A DNA stretch of 64,000 nucleotides from Comamonas flocculans (GCF_007954405.1 NZ_CP042344.1:62001-126000); one strand, 5' to 3'; shown: positions 17,611 through 27,801, counted from the first letter of the stretch. A program made the numbers and translations. The notes: generated by a model not told the origin, from the sequence alone.

Positions 17611-17648
17611 TGGCGCAGCGGCGCATTTTCTGAATCAAGGAGATTTCC

Positions 17649-18014
17649 ATGGCTACCACCTACGGTCCCAAGCGGCTCGTCGTCGGCGCCCACTACGGCC
17701 TGCGCGACTGGCTCGTGCAACGCCTGTCGGGCATCATCATGGCGCTGTTCACCATCGCGCTGCTGGTGCAGCTGATCGCCAGCAGCGGCCCGATCGGCTA
17801 TGAAACCTGGGCCGGCATCTTCGCCAGCCAGTGGATGAAGTCCATCACCTTCGCCACCATCGTGGCGCTGATATGGCACGCCTGGGTCGGCGTGCAGAGC
17901 ATCTGGATGGACTACGTCAAGCCCGACGGTCTGCGCCTCGTGTTCTATCTCGTCACCGCCTTCTGGCTGGTCGCCTGCGGCGGCTGGGCCATCCAGGTGT
18001 TGTGGCGTCTGTAA
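17649..18014 (+). CDS. sdhD: Succinate dehydrogenase hydrophobic membrane anchor subunit
   Basis: 121-residue three-helix membrane subunit of complex [18 protein letters not shown] marks helix one, and the haem His is probably in [23 protein letters not shown] lies 8 bases before the ATG. It is placed between sdhC and sdhA as expected. Confidence 0.93.
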   Translation: MATTYGPKRLVVGAHYGLRDWLVQRLSGIIMALFTIALLVQLIASSGPIGYETWAGIFASQWMKSITFATIVALIWHAWVGVQSIWMDYVKPDGLRLVFYLVTAFWLVACGGWAIQVLWRL

Positions 18015-18037
18015 ATTCTTCCGAGCGAAAGTCAAGC

Positions 18038-19843
18038 ATGAGCTACACCAAAGCCAATATCACCAAGCGCAAGTTCGACGTCGTGATCGTCGGCGCCGGC
18101 GGCGCCGGTCTGCGTGCTGCGCTGGAGTTGTCGCGCTCGGGCCTGAACGTGGCCTGCCTCACCAAGGTCTTTCCCACGCGCTCGCACACGGTGGCGGCGC
18201 AAGGCGGCGTGTCGGCCTCGCTCGGCAACATGAGCGAGGACAACTGGCACTACCACTTCTACGACACCGTCAAGGGCGGTGACTGGCTGGGCGACCAGGA
18301 CGCGATCGAGTTCATGTGCCGCGAAGCCCCCAACGTGGTGATCGAGCTCGAACACTTCGGCATGCCGTTCGACCGCAACCCCGACGGCACCATCTACCAG
18401 CGCCCCTTCGGCGGCCACACCTCCAATTACGGCGAAAAGCCGGTGCAGCGCGCCTGCGCCGCCGCCGACCGCACCGGCCACGCCATGCTGCACACGCTCT
18501 ATCAGCAGAACGTGCGCACCAAGACCAATTTCTTCGTCGAGTGGATGGCGCTGGATCTCATCCGCAACACCCAGGGCGACGTGATCGGCGTGACCGCGCT
18601 GGAACTGGAAACCGGCGACTTCTACGAGCTGCACGCCAAGGCGGTGCTGCTGGCCACGGGCGGCGCGGGGCGCATCTTCGCGGCCACCACCAACGCCTAC
18701 ATCAACACCGGCGACGGCCTGGGCATGGCCTCGCGCGCGGGCATCCCGCTGCAGGACATGGAATTCTGGCAATTCCACCCCACGGGCGTGTTCGGCGCCG
18801 GCGTGCTGCTGACCGAAGGCTGCCGGGGCGAAGGCGCTATTCTTTTGAATAGCGAGGGCGAGCGCTTCATGGAGCGCTACGCGCCCACGCTCAAGGACCT
18901 GGCACCGCGCGACTTCGTCTCGCGCTCGATGGACCAGGAGATCAAGGAAGGTCGTGGCTGCGGCCCGAACAAGGACCACATCCTGCTCAAGCTGGATCAC
19001 CTGGGCGCCGAGACCATCCACAAGCGCCTGCCTTCAGTGGAAGAGATCGGCCACAACTTCGCCAACGTGGACATCACCAAGGAGCCGATCGGCGTGGTGC
19101 CGACGATCCACTACATGATGGGCGGCATCCCGACCAACATCCACGGCCAGGTAGTGGTCTGGGACGGGCAGCAGAACCAGGTCGTGTCCGGTCTGTATGC
19201 CGTGGGCGAATGCTCGGCGGTGTCGGTGCACGGCGCCAACCGCCTGGGCACCAACTCCCTGCTCGACCTGCTGGTGTTCGGCAAGTCTGCGGGCAAGCAC
19301 ATCACCGAGTATGTGCGCGGCTACGGCGAGCACCATGATGCACCGGCCGACGCCTCCGACTATTCGCTCTCGCGCCTGAACAAGCTGCAGGATTCGACCG
19401 ACGGCCTGTATTCACAGGACGTGGCGGGCAAACTGCGCACCACGATGCAGACGCACGCCGGCGTGTTTCGCACGCAGAAGATGCTCGACGAAGGCGTGGA
19501 GATGGTCAAGGGCATTGCCGAAGAGGTCGAGCACATCGCGCTCAAGGACAAGTCCCTGGTCTGGAACACCGCGCGCATGGAGGCGCTGGAGGTCGAGAAC
19601 CTCATCGAGGTGGCGCGCGCCACCATCGCCTCGGCAGCGGCGCGCAAGGAATGCCGCGGAGCGCACATGGTCTACGACTACGAGCACCCGGCCGACCATC
19701 CGCAATTCCCGCTCGGTCGCAACGACGAGGAATGGCTCAAGCACACGCTCTGGTATCGCGACGGCGACCGGCTGGACTACAAGCCGGTCAACCTCAAGCC
19801 CTTGAGCGTGGACAGCATTCCCCCCAAGGTCCGCACGTTCTGA
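18038..19843 (+). CDS. sdhA: Succinate dehydrogenase flavoprotein subunit
   Basis: 601-residue catalytic subunit of complex II. Seen: the dinucleotide-binding [12 protein letters not shown] (19-30), His50 in [10 protein letters not shown] for covalent FAD attachment, the active-site QFHPTGV segment, and [18 protein letters not shown] in the C-terminal half. Full length. The start ATG at 18038 lies 23 bases after sdhD. An AT-rich palindrome, GCTATTC TTTT GAATAGC (18836-18853), encodes AILLNS and stands out from the GC-rich codon use around it. Confidence 0.97.
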   Translation: MSYTKANITKRKFDVVIVGAGGAGLRAALELSRSGLNVACLTKVFPTRSHTVAAQGGVSASLGNMSEDNWHYHFYDTVKGGDWLGDQDAIEFMCREAPNVVIELEHFGMPFDRNPDGTIYQRPFGGHTSNYGEKPVQRACAAADRTGHAMLHTLYQQNVRTKTNFFVEWMALDLIRNTQGDVIGVTALELETGDFYELHAKAVLLATGGAGRIFAATTNAYINTGDGLGMASRAGIPLQDMEFWQFHPTGVFGAGVLLTEGCRGEGAILLNSEGERFMERYAPTLKDLAPRDFVSRSMDQEIKEGRGCGPNKDHILLKLDHLGAETIHKRLPSVEEIGHNFANVDITKEPIGVVPTIHYMMGGIPTNIHGQVVVWDGQQNQVVSGLYAVGECSAVSVHGANRLGTNSLLDLLVFGKSAGKHITEYVRGYGEHHDAPADASDYSLSRLNKLQDSTDGLYSQDVAGKLRTTMQTHAGVFRTQKMLDEGVEMVKGIAEEVEHIALKDKSLVWNTARMEALEVENLIEVARATIASAAARKECRGAHMVYDYEHPADHPQFPLGRNDEEWLKHTLWYRDGDRLDYKPVNLKPLSVDSIPPKVRTF

Positions 19844-19872
19844 GCGGTTCGTTCACACGAGGTAATGGAATC

Positions 19873-20574
19873 ATGAAGCGCACCATCAAAGTCTACCGCT
19901 ACGACCCGGACAAGGACGAACGCCCCTACATGGAAACCCACGAGGTGGAGCTCGACGGCCATGAGCGCATGCTGCTGGACGCCCTGCTCAAGCTCAAGAG
20001 GGAAGACCCGACCATCGCCTTTCGCCGCTCGTGCCGCGAAGGCGTCTGCGGCTCGGACGCGATGAACATCAATGGCAAGAACGGTCTGGCCTGCCTGACC
20101 AACATGCACACACTGCCCGAGACCATCGTTCTCAAGCCCCTGCCCGGCCTGCCCGTGATCCGCGACCTGATCGTGGACATGACGCAGTTCTTCAAGCAGT
20201 ACCACTCGATCAAGCCCTATCTGATCAACGACGAGCCGCCACCCGAGAAGGAGCGCCTGCAGTCCCCCGAAGAGCGCGAAGAGCTCGACGGCCTGTACGA
20301 GTGCATCCTGTGCGCGAGCTGCTCCACCGCCTGCCCCTCGTTCTGGTGGAACCCGGACAAGTTCGTCGGCCCCGCCGGCTTGCTGCAGGCCTACCGCTTC
20401 CTGGCCGACAGCCGCGACCAGGCCACGGGCGAGCGCCTCGACAACCTGGAAGACCCCTACCGGCTGTTCCGCTGCCACAGCATCATGAACTGCGTGGACG
20501 TGTGCCCCAAGCACCTCAACCCCAATCGCGCCATCGGCAAGATCAAGGAATTGATGACGCACCGCGCGCTGTAA
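19873..20574 (+). CDS. sdhB: Succinate dehydrogenase iron-sulfur subunit
   Basis: 233-residue electron-transfer subunit. The N-terminal [2Fe-2S] ligands are in SCREGVCGSDAMNINGKNGLAC. The C-terminal CILCASCSTACP and CHSIMNCVDVCPKHLNP hold the [4Fe-4S] and [3Fe-4S] clusters. Start ATG at 19873; family-typical length. Confidence 0.97.
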   Translation: MKRTIKVYRYDPDKDERPYMETHEVELDGHERMLLDALLKLKREDPTIAFRRSCREGVCGSDAMNINGKNGLACLTNMHTLPETIVLKPLPGLPVIRDLIVDMTQFFKQYHSIKPYLINDEPPPEKERLQSPEEREELDGLYECILCASCSTACPSFWWNPDKFVGPAGLLQAYRFLADSRDQATGERLDNLEDPYRLFRCHSIMNCVDVCPKHLNPNRAIGKIKELMTHRAL

Positions 20575-20580
20575 GCGGCC

Positions 20581-20871
20581 ATGCCCCCGCCCGACCTGCT
20601 GGACGAGCGCGAGACCTCGATCCTGCGCTGGCGCTGCCGCCGCGGGCTGCTGGAAAACGACATCTTCATCGAGCGTTTCTTCCAGGTCCACGGCCAGCGC
20701 GTAAGCGAGGAACAAGCTTATGGCCTTACGCTGCTGATGAACCTGCCCGACAACGACCTGCTCGAGCTCTTCCTGCGCCGCACCGAGCCCGCCGACGAGC
20801 TGGATGTGCCGCAGGTGCATGCCGTGCTGGAACTGATCCGTCAGCGCCCGCCGGGCGGCTTGCCGTCGTGA
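20581..20871 (+). CDS. sdhE: FAD assembly factor SdhE
   Basis: 96-residue small helical protein that promotes covalent flavinylation of SdhA. It contains the conserved Arg-Gly start of the RGxxE-type motif ([15 protein letters not shown]). Located 6 bases after sdhB and before gltA, the standard position in beta- and gammaproteobacteria. Confidence 0.92.
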   Translation: MPPPDLLDERETSILRWRCRRGLLENDIFIERFFQVHGQRVSEEQAYGLTLLMNLPDNDLLELFLRRTEPADELDVPQVHAVLELIRQRPPGGLPS

Positions 20872-20908
20872 CGGCCACCCCATTGCCACACTAACAAGGA
20901 ACTCCGAG

Positions 20909-22225
20909 ATGACTATGCAATTGGCACAACACAAGGCGACGTTGTCGTTCAACAACGGCAGCCCCAGCGTGGACCTGCCCGTCTACCACGGCACCATAGG
21001 CCCGGACGTGGTCGACATCCGCAAGCTCTACAGCCAGACCGGCATGTTCACCTACGACCCCGGTTTCCTGTCCACCGCCTCCTGCCAGTCCAGCATCACC
21101 TTCATCGACGGTGAAAAAGGCCGCCTGCTCTACCGCGGCTACCCGATCGAGCAGCTGGCAACGCAGTGCGACTTCCTGGACGTGTGCTACCTGCTGCTCA
21201 AGGGCGAATTGCCCAACGTCGGCCAGCGCGACGAATTCCACAAGCTCGTGATCAGCCACACCATGGTGCACGAGCAGATGCAGTTCTTCATGCGCGGCTT
21301 TCGCCGTGACGCCCACCCGATGGCGGTGCTTACCGGCCTGATCGGTGCGCTCTCGGCCTTCTACCACGACAGCACCGACATCCACAACGCCGAGCACCGC
21401 GAGATCGCCGCGATCCGCCTGATCTCCAAGCTGCCCACGCTCGTGGCCATGGCCTACAAGTACGGCGTGGGCCAGCCCTACATGTATCCGCGCAACGACC
21501 TGTCCTACGCGGGCAACTTCCTGCGCATGATGTTCGGCGTGCCCTCGGCCGACTACCAGGTCAACCCGGTGATCGAGCGCGCAATGGACCGCATCTTCAT
21601 CCTGCACGCCGACCACGAGCAGAATGCCTCCACCTCCACCGTGCGCCTGTGCGGCAGCTCGGGCACCAATCCGTTCGCCGCGATCGCGGCCGGCGTGGCC
21701 TGCCTCTGGGGCCCGGCCCACGGCGGCGCCAATGAGGCCTGCCTGAACATGCTCGAGAACATCCAGGCCAACGGCGGCATCGCCAAGGTGGGCGAGTTCA
21801 TGGAGCAGGTCAAGGACAAGAACAGCGGCGTCAAGCTGATGGGCTTTGGCCACCGCGTCTACAAGAACTACGACCCGCGCGCCAAGCTCATGCAGGAAAC
21901 CTGCAACGAGGTGCTGGCCGAACTCGGCCTGGAAAAAGACCCGCTCTTCGCCCTGGCCAAGCAGGTCGAGAAGATCGCCCTGGAAGACGATTATTTCGTG
22001 CAGCGCAAGCTCTACCCGAACGTGGACTTCTACTCCGGCATCGTGCAGCGCGCGATCGGCATTCCGGTCAAGCTCTTCACCGGCATCTTCACGCTGGCAC
22101 GCACCGTGGGCTGGATCGCCCAGCTCAACGAGATGATCAGCGACCCCGAATACAAGATCGGCCGCCCGCGCCAGCTCTACGTCGGGGCGCCGGAACGCAA
22201 GGTCACGCCCATAGGCGAGCGCTGA
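20909..22225 (+). CDS. gltA: Citrate synthase (type II)
   Basis: 438-residue hexameric-type citrate synthase condensing acetyl-CoA with oxaloacetate. Seen: [25 protein letters not shown] and [15 protein letters not shown] with the catalytic histidines, and VDFYSGIV with the catalytic Asp. AAGGA lies about 9 bases before the ATG at 20909; a second ATG 6 bases on is possible. It is the last gene of the sdh run, followed by a strong terminator. Confidence 0.97.
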   Translation: MTMQLAQHKATLSFNNGSPSVDLPVYHGTIGPDVVDIRKLYSQTGMFTYDPGFLSTASCQSSITFIDGEKGRLLYRGYPIEQLATQCDFLDVCYLLLKGELPNVGQRDEFHKLVISHTMVHEQMQFFMRGFRRDAHPMAVLTGLIGALSAFYHDSTDIHNAEHREIAAIRLISKLPTLVAMAYKYGVGQPYMYPRNDLSYAGNFLRMMFGVPSADYQVNPVIERAMDRIFILHADHEQNASTSTVRLCGSSGTNPFAAIAAGVACLWGPAHGGANEACLNMLENIQANGGIAKVGEFMEQVKDKNSGVKLMGFGHRVYKNYDPRAKLMQETCNEVLAELGLEKDPLFALAKQVEKIALEDDYFVQRKLYPNVDFYSGIVQRAIGIPVKLFTGIFTLARTVGWIAQLNEMISDPEYKIGRPRQLYVGAPERKVTPIGER

Positions 22226-22250
22226 TCGGCCACGCAGGCCCTGCAAGAAC

Positions 22251-22282
22251 AGCCCGCCCGCACACCGCCGGCGGGCTTTTTT
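22251..22282 (+). terminator. Rho-independent terminator after gltA
   Basis: AGCCCGCC / GGCGGGCT stem with an 11-base loop and a run of six T, 25 bases after the gltA stop. It ends the gntR-sdh-gltA run. Confidence 0.9.
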
Positions 22283-22318
22283 CTGGCGCGGCACTGGCGC
22301 CCCGCCGCAGGGGCCCGC

Positions 22319-22347
22319 TTGGCGTTTGCGGCAATCCACGGCACAAT
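22319..22347 (+). promoter_or_regulatory. Possible promoter of rnk
   Basis: TTGGCG (22319-22324), a 17-base spacer and CACAAT (22342-22347). It lies just after the gltA terminator and 127 bases before rnk, the only gene it could serve. Confidence 0.35.
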
Positions 22348-22390
22348 CCGGATCAACGCATGTCGGCGCAAGCCCTTGCATGACGCTCTG

Positions 22391-22420
22391 GCCCGGACAA
22401 CGGCGGTTGCCCGGGCTTTT
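22391..22420 (+). terminator. Terminator-like hairpin in the rnk leader
   Basis: GCCCGGACAAC / GTTGCCCGGGC, an 11-bp stem with one mismatch and a 4-base loop, followed by TTTT. It lies between the proposed rnk promoter and the gene, so it may be an attenuator or a second terminator for read-through from gltA. Confidence 0.5.
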
Positions 22421-22473
22421 GTCCGTCTGCGCGCGCCAAATGCCAGACAAGAAATTTTGATAGGAATCCGACC

Positions 22474-22881
22474 ATGGTAGGCAAACCCCAGATCACTCTG
22501 TCGTCGCTGGACTACGAGCGCCTGCAGAGGCTGCTTGAAAAGGATGGCCCGAGCTTTGCGGGGCGCGAGGCGCTGGAAGCCGAACTGGACCGCGCCGACG
22601 TGCTCGAGCCCAAAGACATGCCGGCCAACGTGGTCACGATGAATTCCACGGTGCGTTTCACCATCGTGGAAACCGGCAAGACCAGCACGCTGCAGCTGGT
22701 CTACCCCAAAGACCTCGACGGTTCGGCCGAGAAGGTGTCGGTCCTCGCGCCCGTGGGCATCGCGCTGCTGGGCCTGAGCGTCGGCCAGGAGCTGCCCATG
22801 CCCAGCCCCACCGGCCACGTGACGGTGCGCGTGGACGCCATCACCTGGCAGCCCGAGAGCGCGGGCGAGCTGCACCGCTGA
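22474..22881 (+). CDS. rnk: Rnk-type regulator of nucleoside diphosphate kinase (GreA/GreB C-terminal fold)
   Basis: 135 residues. The N-terminal part (about 5-45) is a short coil-forming segment. The C-terminal domain (about 50-130) is the FKBP-like GreA/GreB C-terminal fold (VVTMNSTVRFTI..., YPKDLDGSAEKVSVLAPVGIALLGLSVGQEL). In other bacteria Rnk binds RNA polymerase near the secondary channel, but its shorter coil does not give Gre activity. Length and motifs fit. It is a monocistronic gene. Confidence 0.9.
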   Translation: MVGKPQITLSSLDYERLQRLLEKDGPSFAGREALEAELDRADVLEPKDMPANVVTMNSTVRFTIVETGKTSTLQLVYPKDLDGSAEKVSVLAPVGIALLGLSVGQELPMPSPTGHVTVRVDAITWQPESAGELHR

Positions 22882-23005
22882 ACAGATCCGGCACGCCGCC
22901 GGCCCCGACGCGCTTGGGGGGAGATGGCCGCGCAGGCTGCGAAGGAGAACAACGGGCGCCCGGCCAGCCGGGCCGGCCATCGCAAGCGCCCAGGCTGAGC
23001 GGCCC

Positions 23006-23962
23006 TCAGTTCAGTTGCAGGCGCTCGCGCGCGGCATGGTATTGGCGCTGCAGGCGGGCGATCATCTCGGCTGCCGGGCGCACGTCGGTGACGGCAGCAA
23101 TCCCCTGGCCGCAGCCCCAGATGTCCTTCCAGGCCTTGGCCGCGGCGTTGCCGCCGAAATTCATCTTGCTCGGGTCGGACTCGGGCAGGTGCTCGGGGTC
23201 CATGCCGGCGGCGCGTATCGACGGTGCGAGGTAGTTGCCATGCACGCCGGTGAACAGGTTGGTGTAGACGATGTCGTCGGACGTGCCATCGACGATCGCC
23301 TGCTTGTAGGCCTCCTGCGCGCGCGCCTCCTGCGTTGCGATGAAGGCCGAGCCGATATAGGCCAGGTCGGCGCCCATGGCCTGGGCCGAGAGCACCGCGT
23401 CGCCGGTGGCGATCGCCCCGGAAAGCGCCAGCGGCCCGTCAAACCAGCGGCGGATCTCCTGCACCAGCGCAAACGGGCTCTTGACGCCTGCATGCCCGCC
23501 CGCCCCCGCGGCCACCGCGATCAGACCGTCGGCGCCCTTTTCTATCGCCTTGTGGGCAAAGCGGTCGTTGATCACGTCGTGCAGCACCACGCCGCCCCAG
23601 TCGTGCACCGCGTGGTTCACATCCTCGCGCGCGCCCAGCGACGAGATGACGATGGGCACCCGGTACTTGGCGCACATCTGCATGTCGTGCTCCAGCCGGT
23701 CGTTGCTCTTGTGCACGATCTGGTTGATGGCGAACGGCGCCGCCGGCTGCTCGGGGTGCGCCCGGTCCCAGGCGGCCAGGGTTTCGGTGATCTCGGCCAG
23801 CCAGTCGTCAAGCTGCGAGGCCGGGCGCGCATTGAGCGCCGGCATCGCGCCGACGATGCCCGCCTGGCATTGGGCGATCACCAGTTGCGGGTTGCTGATG
23901 ATGAACAGCGGCGCGCCGATCACCGGCAGGCGCAGCTTCTTGAACACCGGGGGCAAGGCCAT
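23006..23962 (-). CDS. NAD(P)H-dependent flavin oxidoreductase / nitronate monooxygenase family
   Basis: 318-residue FMN-binding TIM-barrel protein of the 2-nitropropane dioxygenase/FabK-like family. Seen: LPVIGAPLF at the N-terminus, AVAAGAGGHAG around residues 150-165 (FMN phosphate/catalytic region), and ALSGAIATGDAVLSAQAMGADLAYIGSAFIA. The start ATG at 23962 has GGAG 10 bases upstream. It is the last gene of a minus-strand group behind an acyl-CoA dehydrogenase. In that setting a 2-enoyl-CoA or acyl-CoA-related reductase role is as plausible as nitronate oxidation. Confidence 0.88.
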   Translation of the reverse strand: MALPPVFKKLRLPVIGAPLFIISNPQLVIAQCQAGIVGAMPALNARPASQLDDWLAEITETLAAWDRAHPEQPAAPFAINQIVHKSNDRLEHDMQMCAKYRVPIVISSLGAREDVNHAVHDWGGVVLHDVINDRFAHKAIEKGADGLIAVAAGAGGHAGVKSPFALVQEIRRWFDGPLALSGAIATGDAVLSAQAMGADLAYIGSAFIATQEARAQEAYKQAIVDGTSDDIVYTNLFTGVHGNYLAPSIRAAGMDPEHLPESDPSKMNFGGNAAAKAWKDIWGCGQGIAAVTDVRPAAEMIARLQRQYHAARERLQLN

Positions 23963-23989
23963 GAGAGTATGCTCCAAAAAAGTACCAAT

Positions 23990-24037
23990 GAAATCAGGCT
24001 CAAACGCTTGCTGGTCAAGCGCTGCCAGCTATCTTTG
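23990..24037 (-). repeat. Dispersed GATAGCTGCCAGCGCTT-type repeat, copy 3
   Basis: Reverse orientation: AAACGCTTGCTGG-TCAAGCGCTGCCAGCTATC, with a clear AAGCGCTT-type stem. It lies between the flavin oxidoreductase and acyl-CoA dehydrogenase genes. Confidence 0.75.
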
Positions 24038-24048
24038 TGGAAGCTGGT

Positions 24049-25872
24049 TCAGAAAGCTTCCAGCGCCAGCGCGCAGGCGCTTTCACCACCGTGCACGATG
24101 GCGTCGCGCAGCGCCGGGGCGCGCGTGAGGATGTGCTCGGCGTAGAACTGCGCGGTGGTGATCTTGGCCTGCATGAAGGCCGCATCCTCCTCCTGGCCTG
24201 CCCTTTCCTGGGCGACGAGCAGCGCGCGCGCCATTTGCCAGCCCGCCACCAGATTGCCAGCCAGCATCAGATAGGGCACGCTGCCCGCGAAGACTGCGTT
24301 GATGTGCTGCCTGGCGTCCAGCGCGGTGATGTAGCCCACCACCTCCAGATAGGCCGCTCGGGCGCTGGCCAGGCGCGCAGCCATGGCCAGCGCCGCCGCG
24401 CTGCCACTGGCGCGCAGCTGCGCTTCGGTCTGCTCGATGCGCCCGGCGAGCGCGCGCGCCACGGTGCCGCCGTCGCGCATGGTCTTGCGCCCGACCAGGT
24501 CGTTGGCCTGGATCGCCGTGGTGCCTTCGTAGATGGTCAGGATGCGCGCATCGCGCAGGTGCTGGGCCGCGCCGGTCTCTTCGATGAAGCCCATGCCGCC
24601 GTGCACCTGCACGCCCAGCGAGGTGACCTCCTGGCTCATCTCGGTGGAATAGCCCTTGACCAGCGGCACGAGGAATTCGTAGAAGGTCTGGTTGTCCTTG
24701 CGTGTTTGCGCATCGGGGTGGCGGTGCGCCGTGTCGTAGGCCGCCGCCGCCACCGTCGCCATCGCGCGGCAGCCTTCGGTGAGCGCGCGCATGGTCATGA
24801 GCATGCGGCGCACGTCCGGGTGGTGGATGATGGGCGCGCTGCCCGCCAGGCTGCCATCGACCGGGCGGCTTTGCACGCGCTCGCGGGCGTAGGCGACGGC
24901 GCGCTGGTAGGCGCGCTCGGCCACCGCGATGCCCTGCATGCCCACCGCATAGCGCGCGGCGTTCATCATGATGAACATGTACTCGAGACCGCGGTTTTCC
25001 TCGCCGACCAGATAACCCACGGCGCCGGGGCCGGCGCTGTCTGCAATGCTCGCCGCCGTGCCATCACCGTATTGCAGCACGGCCGTGGGGCTGGCCTTGA
25101 TGCCCAGCTTGTGCTCGATGGAGACGCAGTGCACGTCGTTGCGCGCGCCCAAGCCGCCGTCGGCATTCACCAGGAACTTGGGCACGACGAACAGGCTGAT
25201 GCCCTTGACGCCCTCGGGCGCGCCGGGCACGCGCGCGAGCACCAGATGGACGATGTTCTCGGCCATGTCGTGCTCGCCATAGGTGATGAAGATCTTGGTG
25301 CCGAAGACCTTGTAGCTGCCGTCGCCCTGGGGTTCGGCGCGGGTACGCACCAGCGCAAGGTCCGAGCCAGCCTGCGGCTCGGTCAGGTTCATGGTGCCGG
25401 TCCACTGGCCCGAGACCAGCTTTTCCAGATAGACGGCCTTGAGTTCATCGCTGCCCGCGGTCAGCAGCGCCTCGATCGCGCCGTCGGTCAGCAGCGGCGC
25501 CAGCGCAAAGCTGAGGTTGGCGGCGTTGAGGATCTCCACACAGGCCGCGCCGATGGTCTTGGGCAGATCCTGGCCGCCGAACTCGGCCGGGTGCTGCACG
25601 CCCTGCCAGCCGCCTTCGATGAATTGGCGATAAGCCTCCTTGAAGCCCGGAGTGGTGGTGACGGCGCCATCCTTCCAACTGCTGGGGCGCACATCGCCCT
25701 CTGCATTCAGCGGCGCGAGCACGCCCTCGTTGAAGCGCGCGCACTCCTGCAGCACCGCGGCCGCGGTGTCCAGGCCGGCTTCCTCGAAGCCCGGCATCCG
25801 GGCAATCTGGTCGATGCGCGCAAGGTGTTCGATGGCAAACAGCATGTCCTTGACGGGGGCGATATAGCTCAT
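24049..25872 (-). CDS. Acyl-CoA dehydrogenase with C-terminal extension (DmdC-like)
   Basis: 607-residue FAD flavoprotein, longer than the usual ~380-400 residue acyl-CoA dehydrogenases because of a C-terminal helical extension (about 470-607). Seen: NLTEPQAGSDLA at 162-173 (FAD contact), HGGMGFIEE at 424-432, and the catalytic base Glu449 in LTIYEGTTAIQAND. The extended form is that of DmdC (3-methylmercaptopropionyl-CoA dehydrogenase) and related enzymes, but the acyl chain cannot be told from sequence. It lies downstream of etfBA, its likely electron acceptor. Confidence 0.92.
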   Translation of the reverse strand: MSYIAPVKDMLFAIEHLARIDQIARMPGFEEAGLDTAAAVLQECARFNEGVLAPLNAEGDVRPSSWKDGAVTTTPGFKEAYRQFIEGGWQGVQHPAEFGGQDLPKTIGAACVEILNAANLSFALAPLLTDGAIEALLTAGSDELKAVYLEKLVSGQWTGTMNLTEPQAGSDLALVRTRAEPQGDGSYKVFGTKIFITYGEHDMAENIVHLVLARVPGAPEGVKGISLFVVPKFLVNADGGLGARNDVHCVSIEHKLGIKASPTAVLQYGDGTAASIADSAGPGAVGYLVGEENRGLEYMFIMMNAARYAVGMQGIAVAERAYQRAVAYARERVQSRPVDGSLAGSAPIIHHPDVRRMLMTMRALTEGCRAMATVAAAAYDTAHRHPDAQTRKDNQTFYEFLVPLVKGYSTEMSQEVTSLGVQVHGGMGFIEETGAAQHLRDARILTIYEGTTAIQANDLVGRKTMRDGGTVARALAGRIEQTEAQLRASGSAAALAMAARLASARAAYLEVVGYITALDARQHINAVFAGSVPYLMLAGNLVAGWQMARALLVAQERAGQEEDAAFMQAKITTAQFYAEHILTRAPALRDAIVHGGESACALALEAF

Positions 25873-25935
25873 GGCGGGGTCCTGCAGGTGAAAAAAAGGG
25901 CATCGCGTGCGATGCCCCGGTAGCCGACTGGCGCT

Positions 25936-26868
25936 TCAGAGTGCCTTGACCAGTTCCGGCACGGCGTCGAACAGGTCCGCCACCAGACCGTAGTCGGCCA
26001 CGCTGAAGATCGGCGCTTCTTCGTCCTTGTTGATCGCGACGATCACCTTGGAATCCTTCATGCCCGCGAGGTGCTGGATGGCGCCTGAAATGCCGCAGGC
26101 GATGTAGAGGTCGGGCGCGACGATCTTGCCGGTCTGGCCCACCTGCAGGTCGTTGGCCGCATAGCCCGCATCCACCGCCGCGCGGCTCGCGCCGATGGCG
26201 GCGCCGAGCTTGTCGGCCAGCGGGGTGAGCACTTCATTGAATTTCTCGCTGCTGCCCAGCGCGCGGCCACCCGAGACGATGACCTTGGCGGCCGTCAGTT
26301 CGGGACGGTCGCTCTTGCTGAGTTCGCGCCCGACGAAGCTGCTCTTGCCGCTGTCGGACACGGCAGCCACGGTCTCCACGGCAGCCGAGCCACCGCTGGC
26401 CGCGGCGGCATCGAAGCCCGTGCCGCGCACCGTGATCACCTTGACCGCATCGCCCGACTGCACCGTGGCGATGGCGTTGCCGGCATAGATCGGGCGCTCG
26501 AAGGTGTCGGGCGCGTCGACCTTGGTGATGTCGGAAATCTGCGCCACATCGAGCTTGGCGGCCACGCGCGGTGCCACGTTCTTGCCGCTGGCGGTGGCCG
26601 GAAACAGGATGTGGCTGTAGTCGCCCGCGACGGCCAGCACCTGGGCGGCGAGGTTTTCGGCCAGCCCGTCCTTGAGGCTGGCGCCCTCGGCGTGCAGCAC
26701 CTTGGCCACGCCGGCGATCTGCGCGGCGGCCTGCGCGGCGGCGCCGGCGTTCTCCCCGGCGACCAGCACATGCACCTCGCCCCCGCAGGCAGCGGCGGCG
26801 GTAACGGTGTTCAGGGTTGCAGCCTTGAGGCTGGCGTTGTCGTGTTCGGCAATGACGAGTGCGGTCAT
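25936..26868 (-). CDS. etfA: Electron transfer flavoprotein alpha subunit
   Basis: 310 residues. The N-terminal domain (about 1-185) is the adenine-nucleotide-alpha-hydrolase-like fold. The C-terminal FAD domain (about 190-310) carries [56 protein letters not shown] and the [23 protein letters not shown] signature. It passes electrons from acyl-CoA dehydrogenases to the quinone pool. 18 bases after etfB. Confidence 0.96.
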   Translation of the reverse strand: MTALVIAEHDNASLKAATLNTVTAAAACGGEVHVLVAGENAGAAAQAAAQIAGVAKVLHAEGASLKDGLAENLAAQVLAVAGDYSHILFPATASGKNVAPRVAAKLDVAQISDITKVDAPDTFERPIYAGNAIATVQSGDAVKVITVRGTGFDAAAASGGSAAVETVAAVSDSGKSSFVGRELSKSDRPELTAAKVIVSGGRALGSSEKFNEVLTPLADKLGAAIGASRAAVDAGYAANDLQVGQTGKIVAPDLYIACGISGAIQHLAGMKDSKVIVAINKDEEAPIFSVADYGLVADLFDAVPELVKAL

Positions 26869-26886
26869 GTTCTGTGTTCCTTTACC

Positions 26887-27636
26887 TCAGATCACCTTGG
26901 CTTCGTTGCGCAGCTTCTCGACCAGCGTGGCCACGTCGGGCACCTTCACGCCGGCGCCGCGCTTGGGCGGCTCGCTCACTTTCAGGGTCTTCAGGCGTGG
27001 CGCCGCATCCACCCCGAGGTCGGCAGGCGTCACGGTATCGAGCGGCTTCTTCTTGGCCTTCATGATGTTGGGCAGCGTGACGTAGCGCGGCTCGTTCAGG
27101 CGCAGGTCGGTGGTGATGACCGCGGGCGTGGTGATGCTGACGGTCTCAAGACCCCCGTCCACCTCGCGCGTGACCGTGGCCTTGCCGTCCGCCACTTCGA
27201 CCTTGCTGGCAAAGGTCGCTTGCGGCAGGTCGGCCAGCGCGGCCAGCATCTGGCCGGTCTGGTTGGCGTCGTCGTCAATCGCCTGCTTGCCCAGGATCAC
27301 CAGGCCCGGCTGTTCCTTGTCCACCAGCGCCTTGAGCAGCTTGGCCACGGCCAGCGGCTGCAGCTCTTCGTCGGTCTGCACCAGGATGGCGCGATCCGCG
27401 CCTATGGCCATGGCGGTGCGCAGGGTTTCCTGGCACTGGGCGACGCCGCAGGACACCGCCACCACCTCGCTGACCACGCCCTTTTCCTTGAGACGCACGG
27501 CCTCCTCGACGGCAATCTCGTCGAAGGGGTTCATGCTCATCTTGACGTTGGCGATGTCCACACCCGTGTTGTCCGACTTCACGCGGACCTTGACATTGAA
27601 GTCCACCACGCGTTTGACGGGGACCAAAACCTTCAT
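26887..27636 (-). CDS. etfB: Electron transfer flavoprotein beta subunit
   Basis: 249 residues. [19 protein letters not shown] is the typical ETF-beta N-terminus. [30 protein letters not shown] is the ETF-beta signature for AMP binding and dimer contact. First gene of etfB-etfA-acyl-CoA dehydrogenase-flavin oxidoreductase. A CAGGAG box lies about 9 bases upstream of the ATG. Confidence 0.96.
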   Translation of the reverse strand: MKVLVPVKRVVDFNVKVRVKSDNTGVDIANVKMSMNPFDEIAVEEAVRLKEKGVVSEVVAVSCGVAQCQETLRTAMAIGADRAILVQTDEELQPLAVAKLLKALVDKEQPGLVILGKQAIDDDANQTGQMLAALADLPQATFASKVEVADGKATVTREVDGGLETVSITTPAVITTDLRLNEPRYVTLPNIMKAKKKPLDTVTPADLGVDAAPRLKTLKVSEPPKRGAGVKVPDVATLVEKLRNEAKVI

Positions 27637-27724
27637 GCTGCGGCTCCTGGAGTTGATAGCGTTGACGTGTACGTAAACCCGAAGATTCTATAGTGCTGGC
27701 GCCTTGCCCGCCGTTTCAAATAAA

Positions 27725-27736
27725 ACGAACGGTCGT
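27725..27736 (-). promoter_or_regulatory. TetR-type inverted repeat upstream of etfB
   Basis: ACGAACGGTCGT, an imperfect inverted repeat (ACGA..CG..TCGT) in an AT-rich setting, 89 bases before the etfB ATG. On the same strand TTGAAA follows and CACTAT lies 18 bases beyond it, a weak promoter match. Repeats of this form are bound by TetR-family regulators of fatty acid and acyl-CoA catabolism; no such regulator is encoded in the window. Confidence 0.4.
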
Positions 27737-27801
27737 GCTTTTTTGATTATGCCAGCCGCGGCTCAAACGCCTGCGTCGTGTCGGTGACAGCGCGGGCGCG
27801 C

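Noticed and set aside
23006..23962. Calling the flavin oxidoreductase an enoyl-ACP reductase (FabK)
   Set aside because: It matches the broader nitronate monooxygenase family, and there are no fatty-acid synthesis neighbours.
24049..25872. Naming the acyl-CoA dehydrogenase dmdC and assigning sulfur-compound degradation
   Set aside because: The extended length fits, but many long acyl-CoA dehydrogenases share it, and no dmdA/dmdB/dmdD set is nearby.
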